A program made the position numbers and the translations under genes. DNA of 5,495 bases from Thermococcus sp. (GTDB lineage Archaea; Methanobacteriota_B; Thermococci; Thermococcales; Thermococcaceae), in NCBI GenBank assembly GCA_021157445.1, contig JAGGWM010000015.1, positions 1 through 5,495 on the forward strand. The letters run 5' to 3'. The notes below the pieces were generated by a model that was not told the origin of the DNA, did not search any database, and was given only the letters and a program-made list of their open reading frames with translations. Of this stretch, positions 1 to 5,351 are shown piece by piece. How positions within the stretch are numbered: the stretch's first letter is position 1; each line of letters opens with the position of its first letter.

Positions 1-157
1 ATGTTTGGATTGAAAAGAAAATTCCCATCTTATCCATTCCATATCCTAAAGCGCTTAGATAGAACGGCATTATGAATACGGAGAATTGGAGGAATAACTG
101 GCCGGCTGCATTGGCCGCTATTAGCAGCTTCGCGTCTCTGTTGTAGCTTCCAAGCAT
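1..157 (-). CDS. N-terminal fragment of an MFS-type membrane transporter (cut by window edge)
   Basis: Translating the minus strand from the ATG at 157 gives 52 codons that stay open to the window edge. The product starts MLGSYNRDAKLLIAAN, then runs into a hydrophobic stretch (AAGQLFLQFSVFIMPFYLSA) followed by LGYGMDKMGIFFSIQT. A short basic/polar N-terminus, a first membrane helix, and a Gly-rich loop leading to helix 2 is the usual opening of a major facilitator superfamily permease. That family assignment is inference from a fragment. An in-frame ATG at 175 would add six residues (MIYNST). I prefer 157 because the TATA-like TTTATA complement at 180-185 puts transcription start near 157, which would make the mRNA leaderless, and no Shine-Dalgarno sequence precedes either ATG. 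The substrate cannot be judged. Confidence 0.6.
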   Translation of the reverse strand, partial: MLGSYNRDAKLLIAANAAGQLFLQFSVFIMPFYLSALGYGMDKMGIFFSIQT

Positions 158-179
158 GGTTGAATTATATATCATAGCG

Positions 180-219
180 TTTATAAGCTTATCGAAATGA
201 AACAGAAAAGCTTAAATAT
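180..219 (-). promoter_or_regulatory. Candidate promoter(s) for the leftward MFS-type gene
   Basis: Read on the minus strand there are two TATA-like boxes: CATATTTAAG (about 210-219) and CTTATAAA (about 180-187). The proximal one lies about 26 bases from the ATG at 157, the distal one about 40 bases from the ATG at 175. Both distances fit archaeal promoters with no or very short leaders. No ribosome binding site is visible. The rest of 176-324 holds no gene that I can support. Confidence 0.4.
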
Positions 220-301
220 GCTCCCGACACGCCCCAGATGGATAAAATAAGAAGAGATATTCTAATCGGTGCTATAATCAGAGCACGGTAAAATAAGCAC
301 T

Positions 302-324
302 CTTCAAAAATTAAAGGGAAAAGA
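302..324 (-). terminator. T-rich stretch after the gene fragment at 325-429
   Basis: Directly after the TAA at 325-327, the minus strand has several T runs (TCTTTTCCCTTTAATTTTTG). This is the U-rich type of signal that ends transcription in archaea. It suggests that the preceding fragment is the genuine 3' end of a former gene. Confidence 0.4.
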
Positions 325-429
325 TTAAGCTTTAGACATAAATTCATCCACAGCTTTCTCCGTGTGTATATAGTCCTTCCCTGCCAGTATTATAACTTTA
401 AAGTCTGAATTGTTTAAAACCCATATATC
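325..429 (-). pseudogene. C-terminal remnant of an unidentified gene
   Basis: On the minus strand an open frame reads DIWVLNNSDFKVIILAG then KDYIHTEKAVDEFMSKA and ends at TAA (325-327). The alternation of a hydrophobic beta strand (FKVIILAG), a polar loop and an amphipathic helix (EKAVDEFMSK) looks like real coding sequence. Upstream, the frame runs into the GC-rich hairpin at 431-464 (residues PTSPFRTERRS, which look non-coding) and then a TGA. No in-frame ATG or GTG with a ribosome binding site lies before residue 1. The simplest reading is the last 34 codons of a gene whose 5' part was lost when sequence was joined at about 430. The pattern recalls C-terminal domains of archaeal surface proteins, but I cannot assign a family. 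Confidence 0.5.
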
Positions 430-430
430 C

Positions 431-464
431 GACCTCCTCTCCGTCCTGAAGGGAGAGGTAGGTC
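431..464. repeat. GC-rich imperfect hairpin, possible IS200/IS605-type terminal relic
   Basis: GACCTCCTCTCC (431-442) and GGAGAGGTAGGTC (452-464) pair over 12 bp with one bulged base, around the loop GTCCTGAAG. It is much more GC-rich than its surroundings. The CCTCTCC-nCCTGAAGG-GAGAGG shape resembles, from memory, subterminal hairpins at the tnpB-proximal end of archaeal IS200/IS605 elements. No tnpA or tnpB reading frame flanks it, so if it is an IS end it is a solo scar. An alternative is a structured RNA 3' end behind the TauE-like gene, whose stop lies 13 bases away. Confidence 0.45.
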
Positions 465-476
465 ACTAATGTTTCC

Positions 477-1205
477 TTAGCCTATTAATTTTTTCAGAAG
501 ATTAATCAAGGTTAACAGGGAAATACCAACGAATATTCCTTTGAGATACTTGGGATCCATTTTAAGGGCAGTTTTAGCACCTAACCACGAACCTGCAATG
601 ACAGGGAAAATCAAGAACATTCCAATAGAATAGTCGACGTTTCCATTTTCTGCATAGTTTATAAAGGCAACAAGATTGTTGAAGAAAATTATAACCTTTG
701 CCATCGCGTTTGCCTTTAAAAGCTCCAGTCTAAAGAACATCCTCAAGAAAGAAATAACTACAAGTGTTGATGCTATTCCTAAAACACCTATGTAAATGCC
801 AATTGCAAGCCCTACAATGGATTGGAGCAATTTACCCTTAAATATTGGCTTTCCTTGCGGCTCTTTTAACGTAAAATACGTCCCCATTATGAGAAACAGG
901 ATTACCACAAAGTTGGCAGTTTCTTCAGACATGCCCAACAGAAGAGCACTTCCAATGTATGAACCAATTAGAGAAAAGAGCACCATAGTCAAAGCCATTC
1001 CCAAATTTAAGATGCCCGCTTTAAGGTAGGTGAGAGAAGAAACAAGGGTTAACGCTGCAATAACCATTTTTAATGTCCCCACAGCAGTTTTTGCGGGAAT
1101 ATTGAGGAGCGTAAGAATAAAGAAGGTTACCATACTCCCTCCGCTCATCAAAGAACCTATGAAACCTCCAAGTCCAGCCATAAGTAAGAGAAGAACTTCT
1201 TCCAT
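477..1205 (-). CDS. TauE/SafE-family membrane permease
   Basis: This is a 242-residue integral membrane protein, within the usual 240-300 range of the TauE/SafE (DUF81) family. Known or proposed members move sulfur- or carbon-containing anions such as sulfite, sulfoacetate or taurine across the cytoplasmic membrane. The sequence shows the family's internal duplication. Repeat 1 (about 1-110) opens with a Gly/Ser-rich re-entrant-type loop (GLGGFIGSLMSGGSMVTF, 11-28), then helices near 47-60, 67-90 and 97-113. Repeat 2 (about 127-240) starts VGLAIGIYIGVLGIAST and has the conserved second half NAMAKVIIFFNNLVAFI (166-182) and GSWLGAKTALKM (205-216). I chose the ATG at 1205 because GGAGGG (1211-1216, minus) precedes it by five bases and the family's hydrophobic start follows. 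A longer frame from 1298 would add 31 polar residues and cover the promoter. The gene stands alone, and its substrate is not determinable. Confidence 0.85.
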   Translation of the reverse strand: MEEVLLLLMAGLGGFIGSLMSGGSMVTFFILTLLNIPAKTAVGTLKMVIAALTLVSSLTYLKAGILNLGMALTMVLFSLIGSYIGSALLLGMSEETANFVVILFLIMGTYFTLKEPQGKPIFKGKLLQSIVGLAIGIYIGVLGIASTLVVISFLRMFFRLELLKANAMAKVIIFFNNLVAFINYAENGNVDYSIGMFLIFPVIAGSWLGAKTALKMDPKYLKGIFVGISLLTLINLLKKLIG

Positions 1206-1210
1206 ATTAA

Positions 1211-1246
1211 CCCTCCATAGACATTTTGGCACAGAAAAATAAAAAG
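1211..1246 (-). promoter_or_regulatory. Promoter and ribosome binding site of the TauE-like gene
   Basis: On the minus strand CTTTTTATTTT (1236-1246) is a TATA-like box about 35 bases before the ATG. GGAGGG (1211-1216) is a Shine-Dalgarno sequence five bases before the ATG at 1205. The ribosome binding site decides the start codon. The TATA call is weaker because the region is generally AT-rich. Confidence 0.5.
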
Positions 1247-1281
1247 CTTTATTATGAATTTTCATACACTCAAATAGTGCG

Positions 1282-1629
1282 ATGATGAATGAATCCAATG
1301 CTGAAGAGATGATTGACCCCAGAGTGGCTGAGCGTGAAAAAAATGGAGAGTGAACTCAAAAAGCTAAATGAGAATATGGCAAAGCTCTCCAAACAGATGG
1401 ATGAGATACAGGAGGAGCTGGATAAGAAAAACAAGCCCGATAAACTTGGATGGGATGACGTGGTTTAGGAAATTATTGGTGCAGTGACGTTTTCTCTTCC
1501 GTTCCTTTTTACCGAGAAAAATGGGATATAGCAAAAACGATAGACATATGGCGAACACTTGCTATCTTTCTAATGACCCTTTTCATGGCTTACCTCTTTA
1601 TTTCAAAGACAACCCCCATCTTTCAGCTA
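1282..1629 (+). pseudogene. Decayed DUF2391-like membrane protein gene
   Basis: Three frames must be joined to rebuild the protein. The first is MMNESNAEEMI from ATG 1282. The second, from about 1313, reads LTPEWLSVKKMESELKKL, then a charged coiled-coil-like helix ending DKLGWDDVV at an in-frame TAG (1466-1468). Beyond the TAG it continues as EIIGAVTFSLPFLFTEK. A one-base loss in the A-run at 1517-1521 then moves the frame to WDIAKTIDIWRTLAIF and LMTLFMAYLFISKT, which ends at TAA 1630. A coiled coil followed by GW-D-V-xEI-GA and two membrane helices matches my memory of archaeal DUF2391 membrane proteins, in which the TAG position would be Gln. At least one nonsense and two frameshift lesions, plus loss of the remaining helices, make it non-functional. 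It is divergent from the TauE-like gene; TTTATTATG (1248-1256) may be its old TATA box. Confidence 0.6.
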
Positions 1630-2000
1630 TAACAAAAGTAAGAAAGGCCTTAAAGTCGAAGAAACCAAAGTTGTTCCCCTTTTAATCGGAACCAAGATAG
1701 AGCTCAGCCCATGTGTGGGAGGACAAAAGCCAACTATCAAAGACTTTATGCTGGCAATTCTTGAGGGAGATAGAACATTCAAAAGGCTGGAGAGAGCTAT
1801 CAACATCCTCTGCATAGACCTAAAACGAAAATTGAAACCAAAAGAAGTTATTTATTTGGCTATAGCAGCCAAGAAGTTCTGGGAAACCTTGAAGACTTTT
1901 ACGAGAAGAGCATAATGAGAACCCAAAGTGGGAGGTTGAGAAAGTCCTAAAAGAAAGCAAAATATATGAGAAAATGGAAGCTTTACTCCCATCTCTCTAA
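1622..2000 (+). pseudogene. Frameshifted remnant of an unrecognised protein gene
   Basis: Frame 2 is open from about 1622 to TAA 1913. It contains KVVPLLIGTKIELSPCVGG, then KPTIKDFMLAILEGDRTFKR, then helix-rich sequence with KPKEVIYLAIAAKKFW. At about 1880 sensible coding moves one frame (GNLEDFYEKSI), and at about 1912 it moves again (NENPKWEVEKVLKESKIYEK, then MEALLPSL), ending at TAA 1998-2000. Joined together these give roughly 125 residues of soluble, helical, Lys/Glu-rich protein with no obvious start. A GTG at 1715 would give a 66-residue frame that stops early at 1915, but it lacks the natural C-terminus. I do not recognise the family. It directly abuts the DUF2391-like remnant, so a deletion may have joined two genes near 1610-1630. 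Its last 18 bases overlap the convergent glycosyltransferase gene. Confidence 0.5.
1949..1977 (-). terminator. T-rich stretch after the glycosyltransferase gene
   Basis: Just past the glycosyltransferase stop codon (1983-1985), the minus strand reads through short T runs (CATTTTCTC, ATATATTTTGC, TTTCTTTTA). These are plausible as a weak archaeal U-rich terminator. They lie within the 3' end of the convergent pseudogene, so they may be only coding AT-richness. Confidence 0.3.
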
Positions 2001-3128
2001 AAGGTAATCCTTCTCCCTCAAGAATGTCTCTGCTCTCTTTAGAATGAGCTTTTCTGCCTCCTCCGTTGTCATGTCTTTTGTTTTTTCCACGAAGTCTGCA
2101 GTTTTTGCAAAGTAGAGCGGCACTAGGGGCTCAACATTTTTGAGTATTCCTTTCTTATATGCCACAGCTCCATCAAAGAGAACATGGCTCCAAAGGACGT
2201 CATCGAAGTCAAACGTCTTCAAGGCTTCTCTAACTTCCTCAAACGTTTCTTTTGAGAGTGCCTTCTCCAAAATCTTTTCATTCTCTTCAAAAAGATTCCT
2301 TGCCTTCTCCTTTAGCAATTCCAAAGTGACTTTGACGGGTTCTGGTTCTCTAACCTCCATCTCCCCGAAAACAGGGACAGGTTTTAGTTCTCTTGCATTT
2401 CTCCATTTATCCTCATACTTCTGCATCAGCATAAAGAGAGTTCCCACAACTTGGTTGAACATTGGCCCTAAGGAAGCTGCTGGATCCTTTGGATCGTGGA
2501 TCTTAACTCCAAGTGCCGTCTGGATTACCTTGAAACCTTCTGCTATTGCAGTAGTTGTTAGAAATATGTCCACCCCAAATCTCGCCACATCGCTTTTCCA
2601 AATTTCTTCATCGCCAAGATAGGCATCTATAAGCTCTGCACTGATTCCAAAGTCTCCTCCTATTGGCTGTCTAACGTTGTACCCATAGAGAGATGCTGTC
2701 ATTGGGTACGCTATGTTGTTGGTTATTGTTCCGTCGTATTTGTGCCTCAGATATAGAGGTGCAACGAAGTGATAGCCTTCCTCAATTGGCTTGGCGAATT
2801 TGTAGATCCACTCCGGGGTGATGCTTCTTAGGTCGCTATCAACAAACACCACTATCTCAGCACCTTCATCCCTTGCTATCTCTAGGACTTCTTTCATGGC
2901 GCTACCCTTTCCTGGTATTGGCCACCTGTAAACTACGCTCCTCACCTCAACTCCTTGAGGAACGGGAGTTTCCATGACAACTTTTCTCGTACCATCGGTG
3001 CTTCCACCGTCTGAATTAATAATCAACCCTCCTCCAAAATACTTCTTTAGTCCTTCCGCGGCTTGTTTAACAACATATCCAATTGTATCGGCGTTGTTAT
3101 AGCTTGGAATGCCTACAATGACTTTCAT
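1983..3128 (-). CDS. GT-A fold glycosyltransferase, glucosyl-3-phosphoglycerate/mannosylglycerate synthase-like
   Basis: This 381-residue cytosolic enzyme probably transfers a sugar from a nucleotide donor. The N-terminal GT-A domain (about 1-240) shows VGIPSYNNADTI (5-16), the nucleotide-binding DGGSTDGT (40-47), PGKGSA (72-77), the metal-binding VDSD (96-99, a DxD motif), IGGDFGIS (156-163) and a downstream H211 in the position of the third metal ligand. A helical C-terminal region (about 260-381) follows. Known retaining enzymes of this shape (GT81 and GT78) make glucosyl-3-phosphoglycerate or mannosylglycerate, both precursors or forms of compatible solutes. The length is close to the roughly 380-400 residues of mannosylglycerate synthases. 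The acceptor is not provable here. The start is secure, with GGTGAT (3134-3139, minus) five bases before the ATG. It is divergent from two oxidoreductase genes and shares their control region. Confidence 0.75.
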   Translation of the reverse strand: MKVIVGIPSYNNADTIGYVVKQAAEGLKKYFGGGLIINSDGGSTDGTRKVVMETPVPQGVEVRSVVYRWPIPGKGSAMKEVLEIARDEGAEIVVFVDSDLRSITPEWIYKFAKPIEEGYHFVAPLYLRHKYDGTITNNIAYPMTASLYGYNVRQPIGGDFGISAELIDAYLGDEEIWKSDVARFGVDIFLTTTAIAEGFKVIQTALGVKIHDPKDPAASLGPMFNQVVGTLFMLMQKYEDKWRNARELKPVPVFGEMEVREPEPVKVTLELLKEKARNLFEENEKILEKALSKETFEEVREALKTFDFDDVLWSHVLFDGAVAYKKGILKNVEPLVPLYFAKTADFVEKTKDMTTEEAEKLILKRAETFLREKDYLLERWE

Positions 3129-3133
3129 TGCCC

Positions 3134-3168
3134 ATCACCAAAATACAACCATTCATAGTGGTTTAAAA
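3134..3168 (-). promoter_or_regulatory. Promoter and ribosome binding site of the glycosyltransferase gene
   Basis: GGTGAT (3134-3139, minus) is a strong Shine-Dalgarno sequence. Minus-strand TTTTAAAC (3161-3168) is a TATA candidate that would start transcription near 3139, leaving almost no leader before the Shine-Dalgarno. The alternative is TATTTAAG (3178-3185, minus), which would give a leader of about 27 bases and would share its bases with the rightward TATA box. Confidence 0.5.
3141..3165 (+). promoter_or_regulatory. Candidate operator, copy 1 (AAATACAAC-N7-AGTGGTTTA)
   Basis: The half-sites AAATACAAC (3141-3149) and AGTGGTTTA (3157-3165) recur exactly, with the same seven-base spacer, at 5263-5287. 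Within it ACAACC-N6-AGTGGT is an imperfect dyad (4 of 6 pairs), as expected for a dimeric helix-turn-helix regulator. It ends 12 bp upstream of the rightward TATA box, a position favouring activation. For the leftward glycosyltransferase it would cover the TATA or start region. Confidence 0.45.
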
Positions 3169-3177
3169 TGAAAAACA

Positions 3178-3212
3178 CTTAAATACCTTTTGGTGTGTAA
3201 TAATCATGAGGG
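3178..3212 (+). promoter_or_regulatory. Promoter and ribosome binding site of the oxidoreductase operon
   Basis: CTTAAATA (3178-3185) is a TATA box preceded by an A-rich element (GAAAAACA) in the position of the TFB recognition element. Transcription should start around 3206. GAGGG (3208-3212) is a short Shine-Dalgarno six bases before the ATG at 3219. An ATG at 3206 is out of frame with the gene and is not used. Confidence 0.55.
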
Positions 3213-3218
3213 ATCCCA

Positions 3219-4244
3219 ATGGGGAGGCTGAAAGTTGGAATAATAGGATGCGGAAATATATTCCACCTAGCCCATAAAAACGCCCTTAAAAATCTAAAAG
3301 AAGTAAAAGTCGTCGCTTGCATGGATATCAAAAAGAAAAAGGCAAAAGAGGCCGCAAAAGAGTTCAATGCAAAACCCTACACAAATTTAGACGAATTTTT
3401 GGATTTGGATTTGGATGTTGTTGAAATTCTAACGCCCACATACACTCACGCTGAACTTGCTATAAAGGCCCTAAAAAGCGGCAAACATGTAATTATAGAA
3501 AAACCCATAGCTCTTACGAGTGAAGAGGCTCAAAAGATGATTAAAACCGCAGAAAAAGAAGGATTGTGGCTTCTGGTTGGCCATACAAGAAGATTTGACA
3601 AGCGGTGGGTGCAGATAAAGGAAGTCATAAAAAAGAGGAACATACTCCCAGTACAGATAAGAAAGGCAGAGGTTCAAAGATTACCATTTCCAGAGACAGC
3701 ATGGTACTGGAAGCCCAATAAAGGAGGAGGCGTTGCAATAGATTTAGGCGTTCACGTTACAGACTTTCTCAGGTGGTATTTTGAAAGTGAGCCTGTGAAA
3801 ATCCTTGGAATCGGGAAAGCTATAAGAAAAGAGGCAAAGGTAAATGGAACATATGACCACTTTTTAATGATGATACAGTTTGAGGGAGGGAAAACCGGCT
3901 TAGCAGAAGTAAGCTGGGCTTACTCTTATCCAGCACGTTATGGAGTTTTTTACCACCACTTAGATATTCTGGGGAAGAATGGAAGGATAAGATATACCCC
4001 CCTAGATACACCAGTGGTTGGGGTAGTAAAGAGCCACTTTGAAATGCCGCGCTTCTCTCCATTGCTTTCAGCATTCCCCGAGGCATTTGAAACAGAGTTA
4101 AAGCATTTCTTCAAAGTAATAATAGGCGAAGAAGAGCCATTGATAACTGCAAAAGACGCACTAATAGCACTCCAAATGACAGAGGTGGCAATAGAGTCTG
4201 CAAAGAGAGAAGAACCTTTGGAGTTCAAGGGGGTGGTAGAATGA
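3219..4244 (+). CDS. Gfo/Idh/MocA-family NAD(P)-dependent oxidoreductase (first of pair)
   Basis: This 341-residue cytosolic dehydrogenase belongs to the family that oxidises or reduces sugars, polyols and sugar acids; members include inositol dehydrogenase and glucose-fructose oxidoreductase. The Rossmann domain (about 1-120) starts KVGIIGCGNIFH with the canonical GxGxxx loop (G10, G12). It has the acidic residue D36 at the end of strand 2, which favours NAD over NADP, and the hallmark EKP at 94-96, whose Lys is a family catalytic residue. The C-terminal domain carries GGGVAIDLGVHVTDFLRW (169-186), in which D175 and H179 are the D-x-x-x-H catalytic pair. Length is normal for the family (about 330-390). 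It is first in a tight two-gene operon, overlapping the second gene by four bases. Its substrate is unknown, but the neighbouring importer gene suggests a sugar or polyol taken up from outside. Confidence 0.85.
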   Translation: MGRLKVGIIGCGNIFHLAHKNALKNLKEVKVVACMDIKKKKAKEAAKEFNAKPYTNLDEFLDLDLDVVEILTPTYTHAELAIKALKSGKHVIIEKPIALTSEEAQKMIKTAEKEGLWLLVGHTRRFDKRWVQIKEVIKKRNILPVQIRKAEVQRLPFPETAWYWKPNKGGGVAIDLGVHVTDFLRWYFESEPVKILGIGKAIRKEAKVNGTYDHFLMMIQFEGGKTGLAEVSWAYSYPARYGVFYHHLDILGKNGRIRYTPLDTPVVGVVKSHFEMPRFSPLLSAFPEAFETELKHFFKVIIGEEEPLITAKDALIALQMTEVAIESAKREEPLEFKGVVE

Positions 4245-5242
4245 TAAATGTTGGAATAATCAGCTATGCCCATCCTCATGCGTTAAGATACGGAACCACT
4301 TTTGCCTCCAACCCCAAAGCGAAGCTTTACGCAATCTCCGGGGATGGAGCAAACGCCGATGTTGCAAAAACCGAAGCCCAAAAAATGAAAGCAAAATTTT
4401 ACCAAAACTACGAAGCTCTTCTCAAAGAGAAGAAGGTGGATGCAGTTTACATAGCAATTGAAACCTACAGGCACAAAGAAGTTGCCATAAGAGCTGCTGA
4501 GGAAGGAAAACACATCCTCCTTGAAAAACCCATCGCTCTAACTCTCGAAGATGCCGATGAGATTATCAAAGCGGCTAAAAAAGCCGGTGTGAAGCTCATG
4601 GTGCCATTCAATCCGAGGTTCACAACACCTCTCAGAAAGGCAAAAGCAATGATAGAAGCTGGAGAAATAGGAGAGCTGGAGTATATATATTCAATCTCAG
4701 AGTATGTAAAACCCCCGATATTCCTCGAAGGCCTAGATATGAGCTGGTTCCTAGACATTAAAAAGGCAGGTGGCGGTGGATTCATGGATACTGCACCCCA
4801 TGGAGTGGATTCCTTGCTCTGGCTTACAAACAGCGAACCGAAAAGCGTTTATGCGGATATAGGTTCAAAAATCTACGGATTCCCTGTAGATGACATAGGC
4901 ACTGCAGTGCTGAGATTCAAAAATGGTGTCATGGCAGTTCTTAATGCTGGGTGGGGCAATCCAAAGGGGTATGCATATGGGCTGGAAATCAAATATTACA
5001 TCCTTGGGAAAGAAGGATTTCTTGACATCAGAACCGCATATCCCGACTTTACTGTATATCAGGATAGGGCAGAAAAAATATACTGGGAGAGGGCCGATGT
5101 CAACGGCATTGTGGGCTCATTCTTAGAGTCAATAATAGAAGATAAAGAACCCCCAATAACTGGAGAAATTGCCAAAAAGAACTTAGAAATAATTCTAGCT
5201 GCTTACGAGTCTTCAAAAACCGGAAAGGTTATTAAACTCTGA
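4241..5242 (+). CDS. Gfo/Idh/MocA-family oxidoreductase with unusual nucleotide-binding loop (second of pair)
   Basis: This 333-residue protein is a divergent relative of the upstream enzyme. The strand-loop-helix at the N-terminus reads INVGIISYAHPHALRYG. Where the family has GxGxxG it has S8-Y-A-H-P-H13, with no glycine, so cofactor binding may differ. The rest is canonical. EKP is at 95-97, GGGGFMDTAPHGVDSLLW is at 177-194 with the D183/H187 catalytic pair, and a C-terminal sheet domain has normal spacing. It starts at the ATG overlapping the upstream TGA as ATGA, with a GGGGGTGGT run (4230-4237) just before it as ribosome binding site, so the two are translationally coupled. Co-production suggests a two-step conversion or a hetero-oligomer. 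The substrate is unknown. Confidence 0.85.
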   Translation: MINVGIISYAHPHALRYGTTFASNPKAKLYAISGDGANADVAKTEAQKMKAKFYQNYEALLKEKKVDAVYIAIETYRHKEVAIRAAEEGKHILLEKPIALTLEDADEIIKAAKKAGVKLMVPFNPRFTTPLRKAKAMIEAGEIGELEYIYSISEYVKPPIFLEGLDMSWFLDIKKAGGGGFMDTAPHGVDSLLWLTNSEPKSVYADIGSKIYGFPVDDIGTAVLRFKNGVMAVLNAGWGNPKGYAYGLEIKYYILGKEGFLDIRTAYPDFTVYQDRAEKIYWERADVNGIVGSFLESIIEDKEPPITGEIAKKNLEIILAAYESSKTGKVIKL

Positions 5243-5243
5243 G

Positions 5244-5262
5244 TTTCCATTTTTCACATTTT
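5244..5262 (+). terminator. T-rich terminator of the oxidoreductase operon
   Basis: Immediately after the TGA at 5240-5242 come T runs (TTTCCATTTTTCACATTTT). This is the archaeal U-rich termination pattern. It separates the operon from the independently promoted lipoprotein gene. Confidence 0.45.
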
Positions 5263-5287
5263 AAATACAACTACAAAAAGTGGTTTA
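5263..5287 (+). promoter_or_regulatory. Candidate operator, copy 2 (AAATACAAC-N7-AGTGGTTTA)
   Basis: The half-sites AAATACAAC (5263-5271) and AGTGGTTTA (5279-5287) match copy 1 at 3141-3165 exactly, with an equal spacer. The inner dyad ACAACT-N6-AGTGGT pairs at 5 of 6 positions. It ends 10 bp before the TATA box of the lipoprotein gene, almost the same place as copy 1 relative to its rightward TATA box. TATCAC just after it (5288-5293) is half of the known Thermococcales glycolytic motif (TATCAC-N5-GTGATA), but the second half is missing. Confidence 0.45.
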
Positions 5288-5297
5288 TATCACAAGA

Positions 5298-5346
5298 TTT
5301 ATATATTTTGAGTTAGCAAAATTAGGATGAGCAATTCAGAGGTGAT
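5298..5346 (+). promoter_or_regulatory. Promoter and ribosome binding site of the lipoprotein gene
   Basis: TTTATATA (5298-5305) is a consensus archaeal TATA box. Transcription should begin near 5328, giving a leader of about 24 bases that holds GGTGAT (5341-5346), five bases before the ATG at 5352. It is the best promoter in the window, consistent with an abundantly made binding protein. Confidence 0.7.
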
Positions 5347-5351
5347 AGGCC

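Noticed and set aside
431..464. Single CRISPR repeat
   Set aside because: Only one copy exists in the window, with no regularly spaced repeats. The palindromic CCTGAAG-loop structure fits an IS end better.
1206..1298. N-terminal extension of the TauE-like permease beginning MDSFIIALFECMK
   Set aside because: The extension is not typical for the family and covers the promoter and ribosome binding site. GGAGGG supports the internal ATG at 1205, where the hydrophobic family start begins.
1715..1915. Intact 66-residue gene starting at GTG 1715
   Set aside because: Coding-like sequence continues both upstream of the GTG and, in other frames, downstream of the stop to 2000. It is better read as part of a frameshifted pseudogene.
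2140..2622. 160-codon open frame on the plus strand
   Set aside because: It lies opposite the well-supported glycosyltransferase gene, has no ribosome binding site, and its Ser-rich composition is what antisense of a Lys/Glu-rich gene gives.
3950..4279. 109-codon open frame on the minus strand across the two oxidoreductase genes
   Set aside because: It is antisense to conserved coding sequence in both genes, has no promoter or ribosome binding site, and has no recognisable domain.
4465..4785. 106-codon open frame on the minus strand
   Set aside because: It is antisense to the second oxidoreductase, including its EKP and catalytic region, so it is a shadow frame.
5284..5306. Thermococcales glycolytic motif (TATCAC-N5-GTGATA) before the lipoprotein gene
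   Set aside because: Only the left half TATCAC (5288-5293) is present. The expected GTGATA at the right spacing is TTATAT, part of the TATA box.
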